From Enoplosus armatus (taxonomy: Eukaryota; Chordata; Actinopteri; Centrarchiformes; Enoplosidae): a DNA stretch of 64,000 nucleotides. The DNA is taken from positions 2,508,658 to 2,572,657 of the forward strand of contig NC_092192.1 of the NCBI RefSeq assembly GCF_043641665.1. Direction: 5' to 3'. The notes under the pieces were generated by a model. That model saw nothing but the letters and a program-made list of their open reading frames with translations, had not been told where the DNA came from and searched no databases. Shown here in pieces: positions 35,708 to 48,362 of the stretch (within the stretch, counting starts at the first letter, position 1; each line of letters begins with the position of its first letter). The translations under genes and the position numbers were made by a program.

Positions 35708-36655
35708 ATTGAACTATTTTATATACCGTTAACTAGTTTAACTACTTTATATACAGTTAGCTGGTTTTAATTACTTTATGTAAAGTTAGCTAGTTTTAAC
35801 TACTTTATACACAGTTAGCTAGTTTTAACTACTTTATGTACAGTTAGCTAGTTTTAACTACTTTATACACAGTTAGCTAGTTTTAATTACTTTATGTAAA
35901 GTTAGCTAGTTTTAACTACTTTATATACAGTTAGCTAGTTTGAACTGCTTTATACACAGTTAGCTAGTTTTAACTACTTTATGTACACTTAGCTAGTTTT
36001 AACTACTTTATACACAGTTAGCTAGTTTTAACTACTTTATACACAGTTAGCTAGTTTTAACTACTTTATACACAGTTAGCTGGTTTTAACTACTTTATAC
36101 AGTTAGCTAGTTTTAACTACTTTATACACAGTTAGCTAGTTTAACTACTTTATACACAGTTAGCTAGTTTAACTACTTTATACACAATTAGCTAGTTTAA
36201 CTACTTTATACACAGTTAGCTAGTTTTAACTACTTTATGTACAGTTAGCTAGTTTTAACTACTTTATACACAGTTAGCTGGTTTTAACTACTTTATATAC
36301 AGTTAGCTAGTTTTAACTACTTTATACACAGTTAGCTAGTTTAACTACTTTATACACAATTAGCTAGTTTAACTACTTTATACACAGTTAGCTGGTTTTA
36401 ACTACTTTATATACAGTTAGCTAGTTTTAACTACTTTATACACAGTTAGCTAGTTTAACTACTTTATACACAATTAGCTAGTTTAACTACTTTATACACA
36501 GTTAGCTAGTTTTAACTACTTTATGTACAGTTAGCTAGTTTTAACTACTTTATACACAGTTAGCTAGTTTTAACTACTTTATATACAGTTTGCTAGTTTT
36601 AATTACTTTATACACAACTAGTTTTAACTACTTTATACACAGTTAGCTAGTTTAG
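35708..36655. repeat. 28/29-bp tandem satellite, about 33 copies
   Basis: The unit is 'cagttagctagttttaactactttatacac', with length variants lacking one T and point variants (tatgtac, tatatac). Copies are head to tail for about 950 bases, flanked by single-copy sequence. Similar variants alternate, for example a tatgtac unit next to a tacacag unit, so blocks of several units were copied together. Confidence 0.95.
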
Positions 36656-36934
36656 TCCAGTGTTTTGCAACTTAGGCAACAGCCCCTCCTGTGTACTTAC
36701 AGTATAAAGTAAACATACATGCTGGGCAGAATAGTCCCTTTTGGAGAGTTATATTATTATAGATATAATAGAGTATTATTACTGATTCTTTAACACGTAA
36801 GCAGCGTTTTTATGTTACTGGAGGAGGTAGAGCTCATTTTTACTACTTTATATACGGTTGGATAGTTTAATCAACAGCACAGTATCATATTTAATAAATT
36901 GATCACATCTGTAAAGTAACGTAAAGCTGTCAGA

Positions 36935-37080
36935 TACATGCAGTGGAGTAAAAAGTACAATATTTGACTCTGAGATGTAGTGGAGTAGAAGTAGAAAGTA
37001 GCATAAAATTGAAATAAGTAAATAAAAGTACTTCAAAATTGTATTACAGTACAGTATTTGAGTAAATGTACTTTCCATGT
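36935..37080 (+). repeat. Family C interspersed repeat, 3' part
   Basis: It reads 'agtggagtaaaaagtacaat', 'tctgagatgtagtggagtag' and 'gtatttgagtaaatgtact', the usual family C end. Confidence 0.65.
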
Positions 37081-37224
37081 TTTCCTCCTGCCTGCATGGG
37101 TTTCCACTCTAAAGTCTTGTAAAATGTGAACTCCTTTAAGGATTCAAATTTCAGGACTCTGCTCCCTACACCACCACAGAAATTACATAAATACAAAAAA
37201 ATATATATTTCTGATCAGTGTACA

Positions 37225-37226
<2 letters not shown>

Positions 37227-37273
<47 letters not shown>
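37227..37273. repeat. (CA)n microsatellite
   Basis: An uninterrupted CA run of about 23 units in intergenic DNA. Confidence 0.95.
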
Positions 37274-37276
<3 letters not shown>

Positions 37277-37689
37277 GTTAAACCAAAGCTTCATGATGCA
37301 AATATTGGACTTGGGATGAAATGTAAGCACAGCCTCTCAGGGTGTGTCGCTGCTGTGATTTACAGCTTGGTTGGCTGGTTTTGTAGAGAAACGTGATCAC
37401 ACACATGCAGCCTGGTGTGAGCACACACAAGCTGCTGTCACCAGCTGTCTCCAGCAGGGGGAGGAAGCACGTGTCTGTTTAAACTTCCACAAAGCTGAGC
37501 TGAACCCCCCCCCCCTCCTGAGGCTCCAGCATGACATTCATGTAGCGGCAGGCCTCAACTAAAACACTCTTTGATCGTGTGCTGATGAAAAACAGCAATA
37601 ATTATTCCAGTCTCCTGAACTCTCTGCTCGACTTTGTTTCACAGATCAAGTTTGTTTAAGTTTTGTGAAATCAAAAGGTCAAAATCAAC

Positions 37690-38545
37690 AGAGACAGAAG
37701 TGGAAGAAGTACACAGATATCTTACTTAACTAAAAGTAGGAATACCACAGCCTACAAATACTATGTTACAAGTAAAATCCCTTAATTCAAAACGTTGTTT
37801 AAGTGAAAGTACAGAAGTATTATCAGAAAAAGTACTCATTATGCAGAAAGGCTACTTTCAGAGTGTTTTGTTTTATCAGTAATGAATACATGTAAGAGCA
37901 TTTTAAAGTTTGTCAATGTGGAGCCAATTTTAGATACTTAGTATACTTCAGGGTAGATTAGTAGCTCAGTACTGTGTCAGTATAGTACAGTATCTTCTCT
38001 CATTTCATTTCATTTCATTTAGATACAAAATCCACCCTCGTTCAGTTTGTTCAGATTCTGTTTTGTAGCTACTGTACAGTGAGATTTCAGCATTATTAAA
38101 CCTTAAATTCCCACTATTCTAGCTCCGAAATGGCTGCATGATGGAAACTATCAATTTCATGGACTTCAATACCCAGAATTCTTATAGTGTTTCAGCTGTG
38201 GTAAGATAACAGCAGACTTTTGTTTGACACAGATTATATTTATTCCTGTTTTTATCTTTAACAAACTGAATCAAATTAACTAAATTCAACAAACGATGCA
38301 ATTCAATAATTACAAAATACTTGTCTCTACATGAACCTGATACCTGACACAGTACAGTTTGTTTCATTTATAATAATGAATACATTTTTATGTAAAATCA
38401 AAGCAGTTACATAAACGTAGTGAAGTTAAAAGCACCAATATTTCGCTCTGAAATGTAGTCAAGTACAAGAATAAAGTAGCATAAATAGGATATACCCAAA
38501 ATTGTACTTCAGTACATGAGTAAATGTACTTGATTACTGCCTGAA
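37690..38545 (+). repeat. Family C interspersed repeat, long copy
   Basis: It starts 'gacagaagtggaagaagtac', has 'agtgaaagtacagaagtatt' and 'aaagtactcattatgcagaa', and ends 'gtacatgagtaaatgtact'. The ends are roughly inverse complements, as expected of a MITE-like element of about 850 bases. Confidence 0.65.
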
Positions 38546-38739
38546 ACTACATATATAAACTATTAATTTGCATCAAACATTTTACAGCCCGTCAGCACCT
38601 TCATTCTTTTAAACACTGCATCACGTGGTTTGTGTGTTGAAAAGTGACGCATTAATGAATACTGTACTGCAGCCGAGCAGCTGGAGTGACTCTTGACTTT
38701 CAGACCCTAATTACCATCCGAGTGGCAGGAAGAGGCTGC

Positions 38740-39545
38740 AGCAGACCGGCTGCAGGAACACAGCAAGCTGCAGAAACACAGCAAGCTGCAGGAACACAAC
38801 AAGTTGCAGGACCACAACAGGACCACAACAGGCTGCAGGAACACAACAAGCTGCAGGACCACAACAGGACCACAACAGGCTGCAGGAACACAACAGGCTG
38901 CAGCAGACTGGCTGCAGGACCACAACAGGCTGCAGGAACACAACAGGCTGCAGAAGACCGGCTGCAGGAGCACAACAGGCTGCAGGAACACAACAGGCTG
39001 CAGCAGACCGGCTGCAGGACCACAACAGGCTGCAGGAACACAACAGGCTGCAGGAACACAACAAGCTGCAGGACCACAACAGGACCACAACAGGCTGCAG
39101 GAACACAACAAGCTGCAGGACCACAACAGGACCACAACAGGCTGCAGCAGACTGGCTGCAGGACCACAACAGGCTGCAGGAACACAACAGGCTGCAGAAG
39201 ACCGGCTGCAGGAGCACAACAGGCTGCAGGAACACAACAGGCTGCAGCAGACCGGCTGCAGGACCACAACAGGCTGCAGGAACACAACAAGCTGCAGGAC
39301 CACAACAGGACCACAACAGGCTGCAGGAACACAACAAGCTGCAGGACCACAACAGGACCACAACAGGCTGCAGGAACACAACAAGCTGCAGGACCACAAC
39401 AGGACCACAACAGGCTGCAGGAACACAACAGGCTGCAGGACCACAACAGGAACACAACAGGCTGCAGCAGACCGGCTGCAGGAACACAACAGGCTGCAGG
39501 AACACAACAGGCTGCAGGAACACAACAGGCTGTAGGCTGCAGCTC
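38740..39545. repeat. CTGCAG-rich minisatellite with higher-order structure
   Basis: The basic unit is 18 bp, 'ctgcaggaacacaacagg', with variants 'ctgcaggaccacaacagg' and a 14/15-bp form 'ctgcagcagaccgg'. Units are organised into larger repeats: the 48-bp block 'ggctgcaggaacac...aacaggaccacaaca' recurs, and a block of about 260-280 bases beginning 'gctgcagcagactgg' is repeated (from about 38900 and again from about 39143). Long open frames in several phases follow from unit lengths divisible by three. Confidence 0.95.
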
Positions 39546-39624
39546 CACTTCATCCTCTGCTTGTCAGTGAGAGCTGCAGCAGCAGATGGTTCACCGAGCT
39601 GAGAAGCTGTTTGATGAAGAGAGG

Positions 39625-39695
39625 AGATCTCAACCTCAAATTTGTACTACAGTACAGTACTTGAGTAAATGTACTTAGTTACATTCCACCACTGG
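39625..39695 (+). repeat. Family C repeat, 3' end
   Basis: 'gtactacagtacagtacttg', 'agtaaatgtacttagttaca' and 'ttccaccactgg' form the family C terminus. Its matching body is missing; the minisatellite stands about 80 bases to the left. Confidence 0.6.
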
Positions 39696-41484
39696 TTTCT
39701 GAAAGCTGAAACTTGTTCCTGAGGGGTTTATCTAGCAAAGAGTCATGGGAGACAAACAAATGAACCAACAAAACATTGCTTTTGAAGCAATGAGATAATG
39801 ATATTTTACTGATCTCTACAGAAGCAGATCCTCTTTTATCTTAAAACATCGAAGACGAAACCTCAGGAAGTGTTGAAAGAGCGGCTCTGAGACTGAGAAC
39901 AAAAAGCTCATTGAACAGAAACCTGCACATGTGGTGGGGTTGTGTCTCTCTACAGCACATCTTTCATACAGTGATGCATTACAAAAGGAGACCCCCCGGG
40001 GTCTGTAACGTGCAGCCAGTCACACTCACCAACACTGTTGTTCATTTATTTATTTATTTCACATAAAATGCTTTTTTTATTAATTACAACTTTTGTTTGT
40101 TCGCTTGGTCAGAACAAATAAATAATTTCAGTAAAACAAGCAACCAATGATGAAAACAGCTGTTAAAATGGTCAGTTTAGATTACAACAAACAAAAATCC
40201 CCCAAAATAAATGAAAACAACATATTCTGTTTCTGTGGTGTCTGCAGAGTGTTTCTCTAGACTGGCAGTGTCTATTAACTGGACTGGACCAACACACTAA
40301 CTAGTCCTCTGAATCAGTCAGAACTCAGAACTTAAAGCGAGGTATTGCAAAAGTATTTCAGGAAAATAACCCACACCATGACCCTTCAGGGGCTCCGTAG
40401 GGGCCTGTGTGTTGTTGTCTCTTCTTTGTGCTTTTGTACTTTGTTCTAAAAGTTCAAAATAATTAATCAATTAATTTAAAAAAGAAAAGATGTTATGTTT
40501 TGATCCTCCAAGGATCTGCCAAAATGTTGCTTAACAATGTGATCTTTGGTTTGTCAAAAAGCTTTAATATATACGAGTATATCTGCTGTCTTTACTGAGA
40601 TTCTCCGCTTTCAGTATGTAAACTTATTATTCTGCTTCAGTGAACATCTTTTAAAACTCAACCACATCATCATTTATCCAAAGCACATTCTCTGTGCGAG
40701 GATCGGAGGAAACAAACATTTAGTCGAGTTAACAGTTGACACAGTTTCAGATCTAGAAGATGTTTTAAAACTGAATAAGAGATAATTACATGTGTAAAAC
40801 CTGCATCTGTCACATTTGTTCACCCACAATGATTAATGGGCGATATGGATAATGAATAAATGATAAATGATACAGATGTGATGTTAAAATGTCTTTTAAT
40901 AAAAATCTAATGACCTCAAAATTAATTATTCGACAATTTCTCTCTTAGTTTTTCAGGAGAATTAATAATTTCTACTTTCACGTTGATAGGCGACTCTGTA
41001 TTTCCATTGTGGCCGGTCTGTTTCAGCAGCTTAAAGGCACCCTGTGGAGGTTTTTGTAAACAAAAGTTTTGTTTACGTTCAGTGTGACTCACTTAAATGC
41101 ATCGTGTGAATCTTTGAGGTACAACAAACATGTTGAGTGTATTTACTTCCTCATGAAACATTTGCAAAGCTGATTTTTAAACCTGCATTATTTACATCCA
41201 TATTGACACACATTGCTGCTTGTTACCGCCACCTGCAGGTCAGTGGAATAGTGTGACACCATTGGCTGTGTACCAAATCACCCATGTGCATGTGTGTCCT
41301 GTGCACGAGATACAAGAACAACTGCTCCATGTCGTTAAACTAGAGGTCAAAAACTCCACAGGCAGCCTTTAATGTTTCCAAATGCAAAAACATTACAGAG
41401 TTTGTAACTGATTCATTGCTGTGAAGCAAAACCTATTCACATAAAATCTTTAAAAACAAAAAAAGGGGCCGTGCATCATCCTCT

Positions 41485-41686
41485 CTACTCGTATTCATCT
41501 TCCTCCTCCTCTTCATCGTCGCCCTCACCGTCGCTGTCCTCTAACAGTCGGGACTGGAGAGCCAGCCGCTGCGCCACAGCGGTTACCATGGCAGCGCCCT
41601 TCCCGCTGCCATCCTCCGAGACCAGGAAGGTGATGTTGCACTTGGGAGCGAGGAGGCGCACTGTTGCCTGGAGCTCCTCGCTGAAA
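41485..41686 (-). CDS. Hexokinase terminal coding exon with acidic tail
   Basis: 202 nt after the acceptor CCCTTAG|TTTCAG. It encodes [23 protein letters not shown] and then [10 protein letters not shown]. In two-domain hexokinases that stretch leads into the linker helix of the second half. Here it turns into an 18-residue run of Asp/Glu with a few Ser/Gly/Tyr and stops (TAG). No second domain exists between here and the ARID gene. Confidence 0.9.
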
Positions 41687-42136
41687 CTAAGGGGTGGGGG
41701 GGTAAGAGAGAGAAAGAGAGAAAGAGTGAGGCATGGATGAGGAGGAGAAAGAGATGATGGAGAAGAAGAGAAAGTATAAATATAAAAATAAATATATTGC
41801 AGACAGAATCTCATTATCATGACTAAATGTTTAGCATCTAACCAGCAGTGCAGTAAAGTGCAGAGTCATGTACCTACAGTGGGAATATATAAATGAATAT
41901 GAATACATTCAGTATGAACATGGGCAGCAGTATAATGTACAAAATATACAGTGCAGATAAAATTTAAACACAACATCCGCTGCAGGAATGTGTCGACCGT
42001 CGTTAAACACATGAAAGGAAAGAGAAGCGACGCGACTTTTAAACAGTGATTCATGGTATTTTCTCAACATGCTGTTTTTCTCACAAAGACAGGAAGTGTG
42101 TTAATGTGTCAACACCCAGCGCCGCCTCCTGACTGA

Positions 42137-42193
<57 letters not shown>

Positions 42194-45100
42194 TATGACT
42201 TCACATCTCCCCAGAATTGAGAAAAAAAAAGAGGAAAAAACAACTGAGGACTTCCTCCTGGTTGATCTGCATGTCGGCATAAAAATAAAAATGTCTTTTA
42301 GAGTTTCTCTGTCAGTCGGCTTCATGCTGGTTAACTGACGCTCGAAACTTTACACTTCTCCATTCTTCAGTTACAGAAGAGTTTGACGACCAGTTAATAC
42401 CAGATAATTGTTTCTATTTTAAGATTAAAACAATGTTGGTGTCTAATTTCAGAAGATGGATCGTCATTGAACGCACCAACAGTCAAAATAAGAGCAGCTA
42501 CTGAAGAACGACATCCATCCACTTCTTTAATGAAATCTACTTTTAAACTTTTGAATGAATGATGTGAAACTTACACTGGGTCATGTCATCATATCATATC
42601 TTGGTCAGACGCAGAGCGAAAACCGAATTTACATATCTTGGTTTGATGGTTTGTCGTTATTCAAAGCTCACATCTTCAACTGGTAACTAAACTGGTCACA
42701 CTTTACTTTAAAGTGTATAAACATTAAATTAATGGTTTATAACACAGTATAATGTAGTTGTAAGCAGTTGTAATGTCTTTTTAAGTGTTCATTGATGAAA
42801 ACTTTAACTCCTCTGAAGCATCCACAACTGGATGCTGGTATAGAAACAAATGATGAATGACAATATAACACAGTAGTAATTACATAAAATATGTTTTCAT
42901 AGCAGAAGTTTTGAATTGAAGATACTGTACACTAATAAACACTTGTGAAATGTTCTTATAATACATTACAATACATTTTAATGTGTTATAAACTGTTTAT
43001 TATACGGTAGGTTTATAAACTGAAAAATAAAATCACCTTTTAAAACTCACTTTTATACATATTAACCTCATATTCCTTCTTACTTGGGGTGTTTTCTGTA
43101 GACCGTCCCGTCCACCCCCACGGTGGTCTTCAGATGGTCCAGCCCCCGGTTGACACGGATACGGTTGGTGAGGGTTGCCAGGGCAGCAGCGCAGAGACGG
43201 GCAGAGCGCGAGGAGACGGTGTCGCAGACCAGAAGCACCACGTGAGTGTCCACCGGGTCACACTTCAAACCCAACCGGGTCAGAATATCGTGGGCTTTCT
43301 CCAGACCGCCGTCCTGCCTGAACCAGAGACAGACAGGAAGAGAAGACAACATGGAGGACAGGAAACACAGGAGTTATGAATAAATAAACATGATGCAAAG
43401 TAAAGAAGTTTAAGAGAGACTAATCTATTGCAACAACAACAGATTAACACCACAAACAAATAAACAAATAAAGGCCTGGTTCTCTCTTCCAGTGAGTTAA
43501 AGAAAGGCCTCTTCCACCATTTGAAAATGTGCGAGATTTCAAGAATTAGCGCTTAAAAATGTTATTAGAACCAATATAAGAACAACAGCATTTCCCTGGA
43601 AAGAAAGTGCTGTATTGGATCACTTTTCATCGCTCGGTGGAAGACTGATTCAAGAAGCACTCACTCCTCAATCTCAGAGATGAATTTGGTCTCAAATCTG
43701 CCCGGAGTCCTCAGCTCCTCTGAGCTCCGGCCATTAAACAGCAGCTTGTCCTCAGTCAGCCTCACCAGCAGCAGCCGGACGATTTCTCCCAGATACATGC
43801 CGCTGATCATCTTCTCAAAGCTGCAGGAGGAAACAGGACAGAAAGAGACAAAATATCTATCAAATATTTATCTTCTATAAATGGATGAGAACAACGTAAA
43901 AACAAATCTAATGAAAAAAAGAGAAACACTTTAGAACAGTTTTCTGTTTCAGAGGGATTTTCTGTGACTGGAAGCATTTTCTGACCCCAACTGTGGACGT
44001 GTCCAAACATAAAGACTGGGTGACATATTGTATAAATCAGTGTTTAGCCACGCTAGTAGCGCGTCGACCACTTTGGTCCAGATTGAAATAACTCAACATC
44101 TACTTGATGGATTGAGATGAAATGTGGTTCAGACCTTCATGTTCCCTTCAGGATGAACTGTGATAACTTGGTGATCTCCGACTTTCCATCATCAGGTCGA
44201 CATTTCAATTTGTTCCCACATTCCCATCAGCCTCAGCGGTACTTTTAGCGAATGTTAGCATGCTAACATACTAAACTAAGATGGAGAACATTGTAAACTT
44301 TATACCTGCGATCAGCATGTTAGCTTTGTCATTGTGAGCATGTTAGCATGCTGGTGTTAGCATTTAGTTCAAAGCCCCTCTGTGTCTCAGTAAGTCCTGT
44401 TTAAAAAAAGAAGTTTTGTGTCTTTCCGAGAAAAAACTGGAGTTGATAAGCATTAGTCACTGACTGCTGTATCAGTATGCAGCCATGAGCAACCACTGCA
44501 ATCTGACATGTCTGAAAGCAACCAATCAGAGGTCAGAAAGCAGCAAATCCTCACATTGAGAAGTTGGAAGAATCTTCTTGATAGATGATTTATTTATTAT
44601 TAAAATTGTTGTTTGATCCTTTTACGTACGTGTGGACGCCGGGGTTGATGGACGTCTTGTCCACCACCACGTCAAACTCCGTCTGGATGTCTTTCAGGGA
44701 GCCGTCGTCTCCGAAGCCGCCCCACTCCGTGTTGATGCACATGCGTCCGTCCTCGCCCTCCGCACGCTTCACGTTCTTCATCTCCTCCATGTAGCAGGCG
44801 TTGGTTCCCGTCCCTACAGAGGAGGAACAGCACCACAGCAGAACCATCTAGTAATGAAATATCTGACTCCTGATGTTTTGGATAACACTGTCATTCACCT
44901 TGGTCTCATTATTTTCAGTTTTCATATCAAACTAAATCTGTATTTAGTTTGATCATCAAAATTAAACCTGTCCTCACCACAAAAAGACTGGGTGTCATGG
45001 CTCAATGACGGCCAGTGGTGGAAGAAGTATTCAGATCCTTTACTTAAGTAAAAGTACTAATACCACACTGTGAAAACACTCCACTACACGTAAAAGTCCT

Positions 45101-46591
45101 GCATTCAAAACCTTAAGGTATCTACGTTTCATCAGCAACATGCACTTCAGTGTTGTGACGACGCATTTTCCATCTTTTAAGACATAAGTCTTATTTCATG
45201 TTTCAGACTTTTCAGGCATAAACTCGCTATGAAAACTTGACTAAAAACTCCTCAAAAGTGCTTTAATTGTATTAACAATTACATTTTAATCAAAGTGAAT
45301 TCTGCAGTTAATCATTTAATGTCCAATTAAATGCCAGATGTTCTGGCTCCATCAGATTTAGTTGAATTTCTTTCTTTTTGCTCAGTATTTAAAACTACAT
45401 TTGGTTTGGTTTCTTTTAGTGTACAAACCTGTATTTTGTTCTGTTTTTATCATGTAAACAGTAAGTACATATGATTCTGAAAATTAAATTGTGATAATTA
45501 CACCAACAGATCATAGTGATTTTACAATAACCTGCATCTTTCTTCTAAAATGATATCAACTCTCTTTCATTGTAGATGTAAGAAAGGAGCCATTTCCAGA
45601 TTCATTTTAAAGCAGCTTCGAAGAAAAGAAGAAAAGATCCAGATCCTCAACATTTAATCTGGATTATTTGTTTCTACGTGTAAAACACAGCGCAGCTCAG
45701 TTTGCTGCTCATACATAGTTACACAACAATCAACGCTTCCTGCTCGTTCTCCTCCTCCTTTATTTTATAATCATGTCCAGACGGAGACAACGAGCTCTCC
45801 GACCAAACTAATTATAGCACAGGAAGGAGACTTCACTGCGACCCTCATTATGTCTAATGTGACGATGCTCACCAGGTAAAACACATCAGTTAACATGTAA
45901 CACCTGACAGGACACTGTTTCCCATGATTAGCTGTCAGAGTGAAGAGCTGCCTCCTGGGTAATGTTGGTTTCCAACAATACCAAACACTGCAGCTGAAGG
46001 CTTTAAGGTGGGTCTTCAGAACAGCAGCTGGAGGAAGTATTCAGATCCTTTACTGCAGTAAAAGTACTAAAATACTCTGTTACAAGTAAAAGTCCTGCAT
46101 CGAAAATGTTCCTTTCATTTAGATTATTAATACAAAATATAAATCAACTAATAAATGATGACGTATTATAATAAATTAATCTACCCAGCTAAATATAAAT
46201 TCATTAAAATGATGAACACATGAATGCATCAATAATTATAATCAATAGTATAATCTATTTTGCATTATTCTGCATAATAAGTACTTTTACTTTTGTACTT
46301 TTTCTTAAGAAAGATTCTGAACGTTGGCAACAGAGTATTTCTACACTGTGGTATTACTCTGAGTACTTCTTCCTCCGCTGTGTATTTATGTAAATAAATC
46401 CCAGATATTCTTCTAGTGAAAGCCTAAAGGGCCAGATTCATGTCAGGTTTATCATCCTGCAGCTGTTTATTTATTGACACGTATGGTTACCGATGATCAT
46501 GCCGATCTCACAGCTCTGGTCCCTGTAGCCGCAGCTCATCATCGTGCCCACCGTGTCGTTCACCATGGCAACGGGGCCTATATCAAAGTCC

Positions 46592-46625
<34 letters not shown>

Positions 46626-48134
46626 CAGACAGGTGTGTTTATGTCCTTCCTATTTATAATCTGTACACCAAATATCCTGCCTACACACACACACAGTCTC
46701 TCAGAGAGAAACTGCAGAGTCACACTGCTTCTAATGAGAGTCGGAGCTGCAGCCTGACAAAAACCTGCAGCTTCATGAAGAGAAGGTCAATTCTTCTTCT
46801 TTCTTCAGATGTTATATATATATATATGTATATATATATGTATATATACATATATGTTTTTATAAACCATTATTTATTAGATTACCAGCCGTCCTCAAAC
46901 CTCCAGAGGTTCAACTGTGTGACAAGAAGTACTTTGTGGTAAAACTACACTAATGCTGAGCCTAAACTACATTACGTACGACATTTTGAGTTAAGGACTG
47001 ACTTTGTGTATGACCCACACCTGTACCCTGGAGGGGGGTATTTAGAGGTGCATTCTGGGCTGCATGCTAATTTGCTGTTTGGGTTTGTTGACTTCTCATT
47101 GGTTCAAACAAACTTTAATTTGTTCTTTGTGTTTTCAACTGAACTCATAAAAAACATGACCAGAGCTGACACTGATGATTATTTTCATTATCAACTAATC
47201 AAACTATTTTCCTGATTAATCGAAGAAGCTTTTGGTCAATAAAATGTCAGAATATAGAGAAAAATACCTGTTGACATATTGTTTCATTTGGTCAAAAGAT
47301 ATTCAGTTTACAACGATGTAAAACAGAGAAAAGCATCTGTAACCAGATGGTGTTTTGCTTGAAAAATGCAGATTAATTTTCTGATCAATCGACTCAACAT
47401 GTCATTTCAGTCTTGTGTCCCTCATATTGCTGAACATCTGTTTGCAAATCACCACGTGAGCCTCAGTGTTTCAGACTGACCCCTCTCCTGTGAATGGCCT
47501 CTTTCAGTAACTTCACCACGTCTTTTCCCTCCACTCCGGAGCAGTTGAAGCCTTTGGTCCAGCGGATCAGGATGCTCTGTGGAAAAACAAATAAGAATAA
47601 GTTCACAGAACAATGAGCCTCTTGCAGGAACATGTTCGTACTCTCACTCTAAATCTGTGTTATCGTGTTTCAAACTTGTCGTGAATCTAGTTTTAGTCTG
47701 ATGAAAACAAACTGTTCATGAGGGGGTGAGATTTCACCTTTAGCAGAAAACAGCGACCATAAAACTGCATTATAAGGCCTCCTGTTGTGCTCTGTTTGTG
47801 GAGTTTCACTAATGTTTCATTCATAAAAAGTTTAAAAAGAAGAATTTCACACTGCAGAGCTTCAGGTCCTGCCGTCAGACATCATTAGACAAAAGGATAA
47901 CATATTTATCAGTGTTAATAGTCGCATTAGAGGACCTGAAAGAATCTGAAAATATTAATAATACGGAGCTGCACTGTGTCTGAAAGAAATTTAACTTTAG
48001 TTTAGTTTAAGATCAGCATAAACAAATTCTCTTAAATCAAGCCACTTCAGATACGAGTGGTTCTTGAAGTGAACCGAATCCTGAAACAAAGATCTGGAGT
48101 GAAGTGTTTTAATCGTGACGGGGTGTGTGTGTGT

Positions 48135-48167
<33 letters not shown>

Positions 48168-48326
48168 ACACCTTGTCAATTTCTTTCTGTTCGCAGGGGA
48201 AGGAGAAGGTGAAACCCAGAGGAAGAGTTTGTCCCTTCAGATCCTGAGAGATGAGGAAGTCGCTGAGGCAGGCCGCGATGTGGTCGAACAGCTGGACAGA
48301 GAGAGACGGACAGATGTTTAACATCG

Positions 48327-48362
<36 letters not shown>

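Larger units (their letters stand above)
33401..41484. other. Intergenic region between hexokinase and ARID genes
   Basis: No gene was recognised. It holds (ATT)n at 33530-33560, family B copies near 33690-33905 and 33960-34090, the 28/29-bp satellite, (CA)n at 37227-37273, family C copies and the minisatellite. The right end should contain the hexokinase 3' UTR: ATTAAA candidates lie near 41370 and 40897, and AATAAA near 40034-40058 (minus sense). Confidence 0.55.
41687..44629 (-). other. Hexokinase introns between coding exons 7 and 10
   Basis: Exons 9 and 8 are excluded. The intron at 41687-43083 contains (AC)n at 42138-42191. The intron at 43821-44629 contains a nearly complete family A element (44050-44400). 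The intron at 43318-43664 has nothing I recognise. Confidence 0.55.
46591..48171 (-). other. Hexokinase introns 5 and 4
   Basis: Exon 5 is excluded. (AG)n at 46595-46624 abuts the exon 6 acceptor, a TA/TG-rich repeat lies at about 46809-46857, and a family B fragment at about 47150-47400. (GT)n at 48123-48167 abuts the exon 4 donor. Confidence 0.6.

Noticed and set aside
38686..39570. Long open frames (up to 294 codons, both strands) over the minisatellite
   Set aside because: They arise because the repeat unit is a multiple of three and lacks stops in several frames. No domain, start context or splice support.
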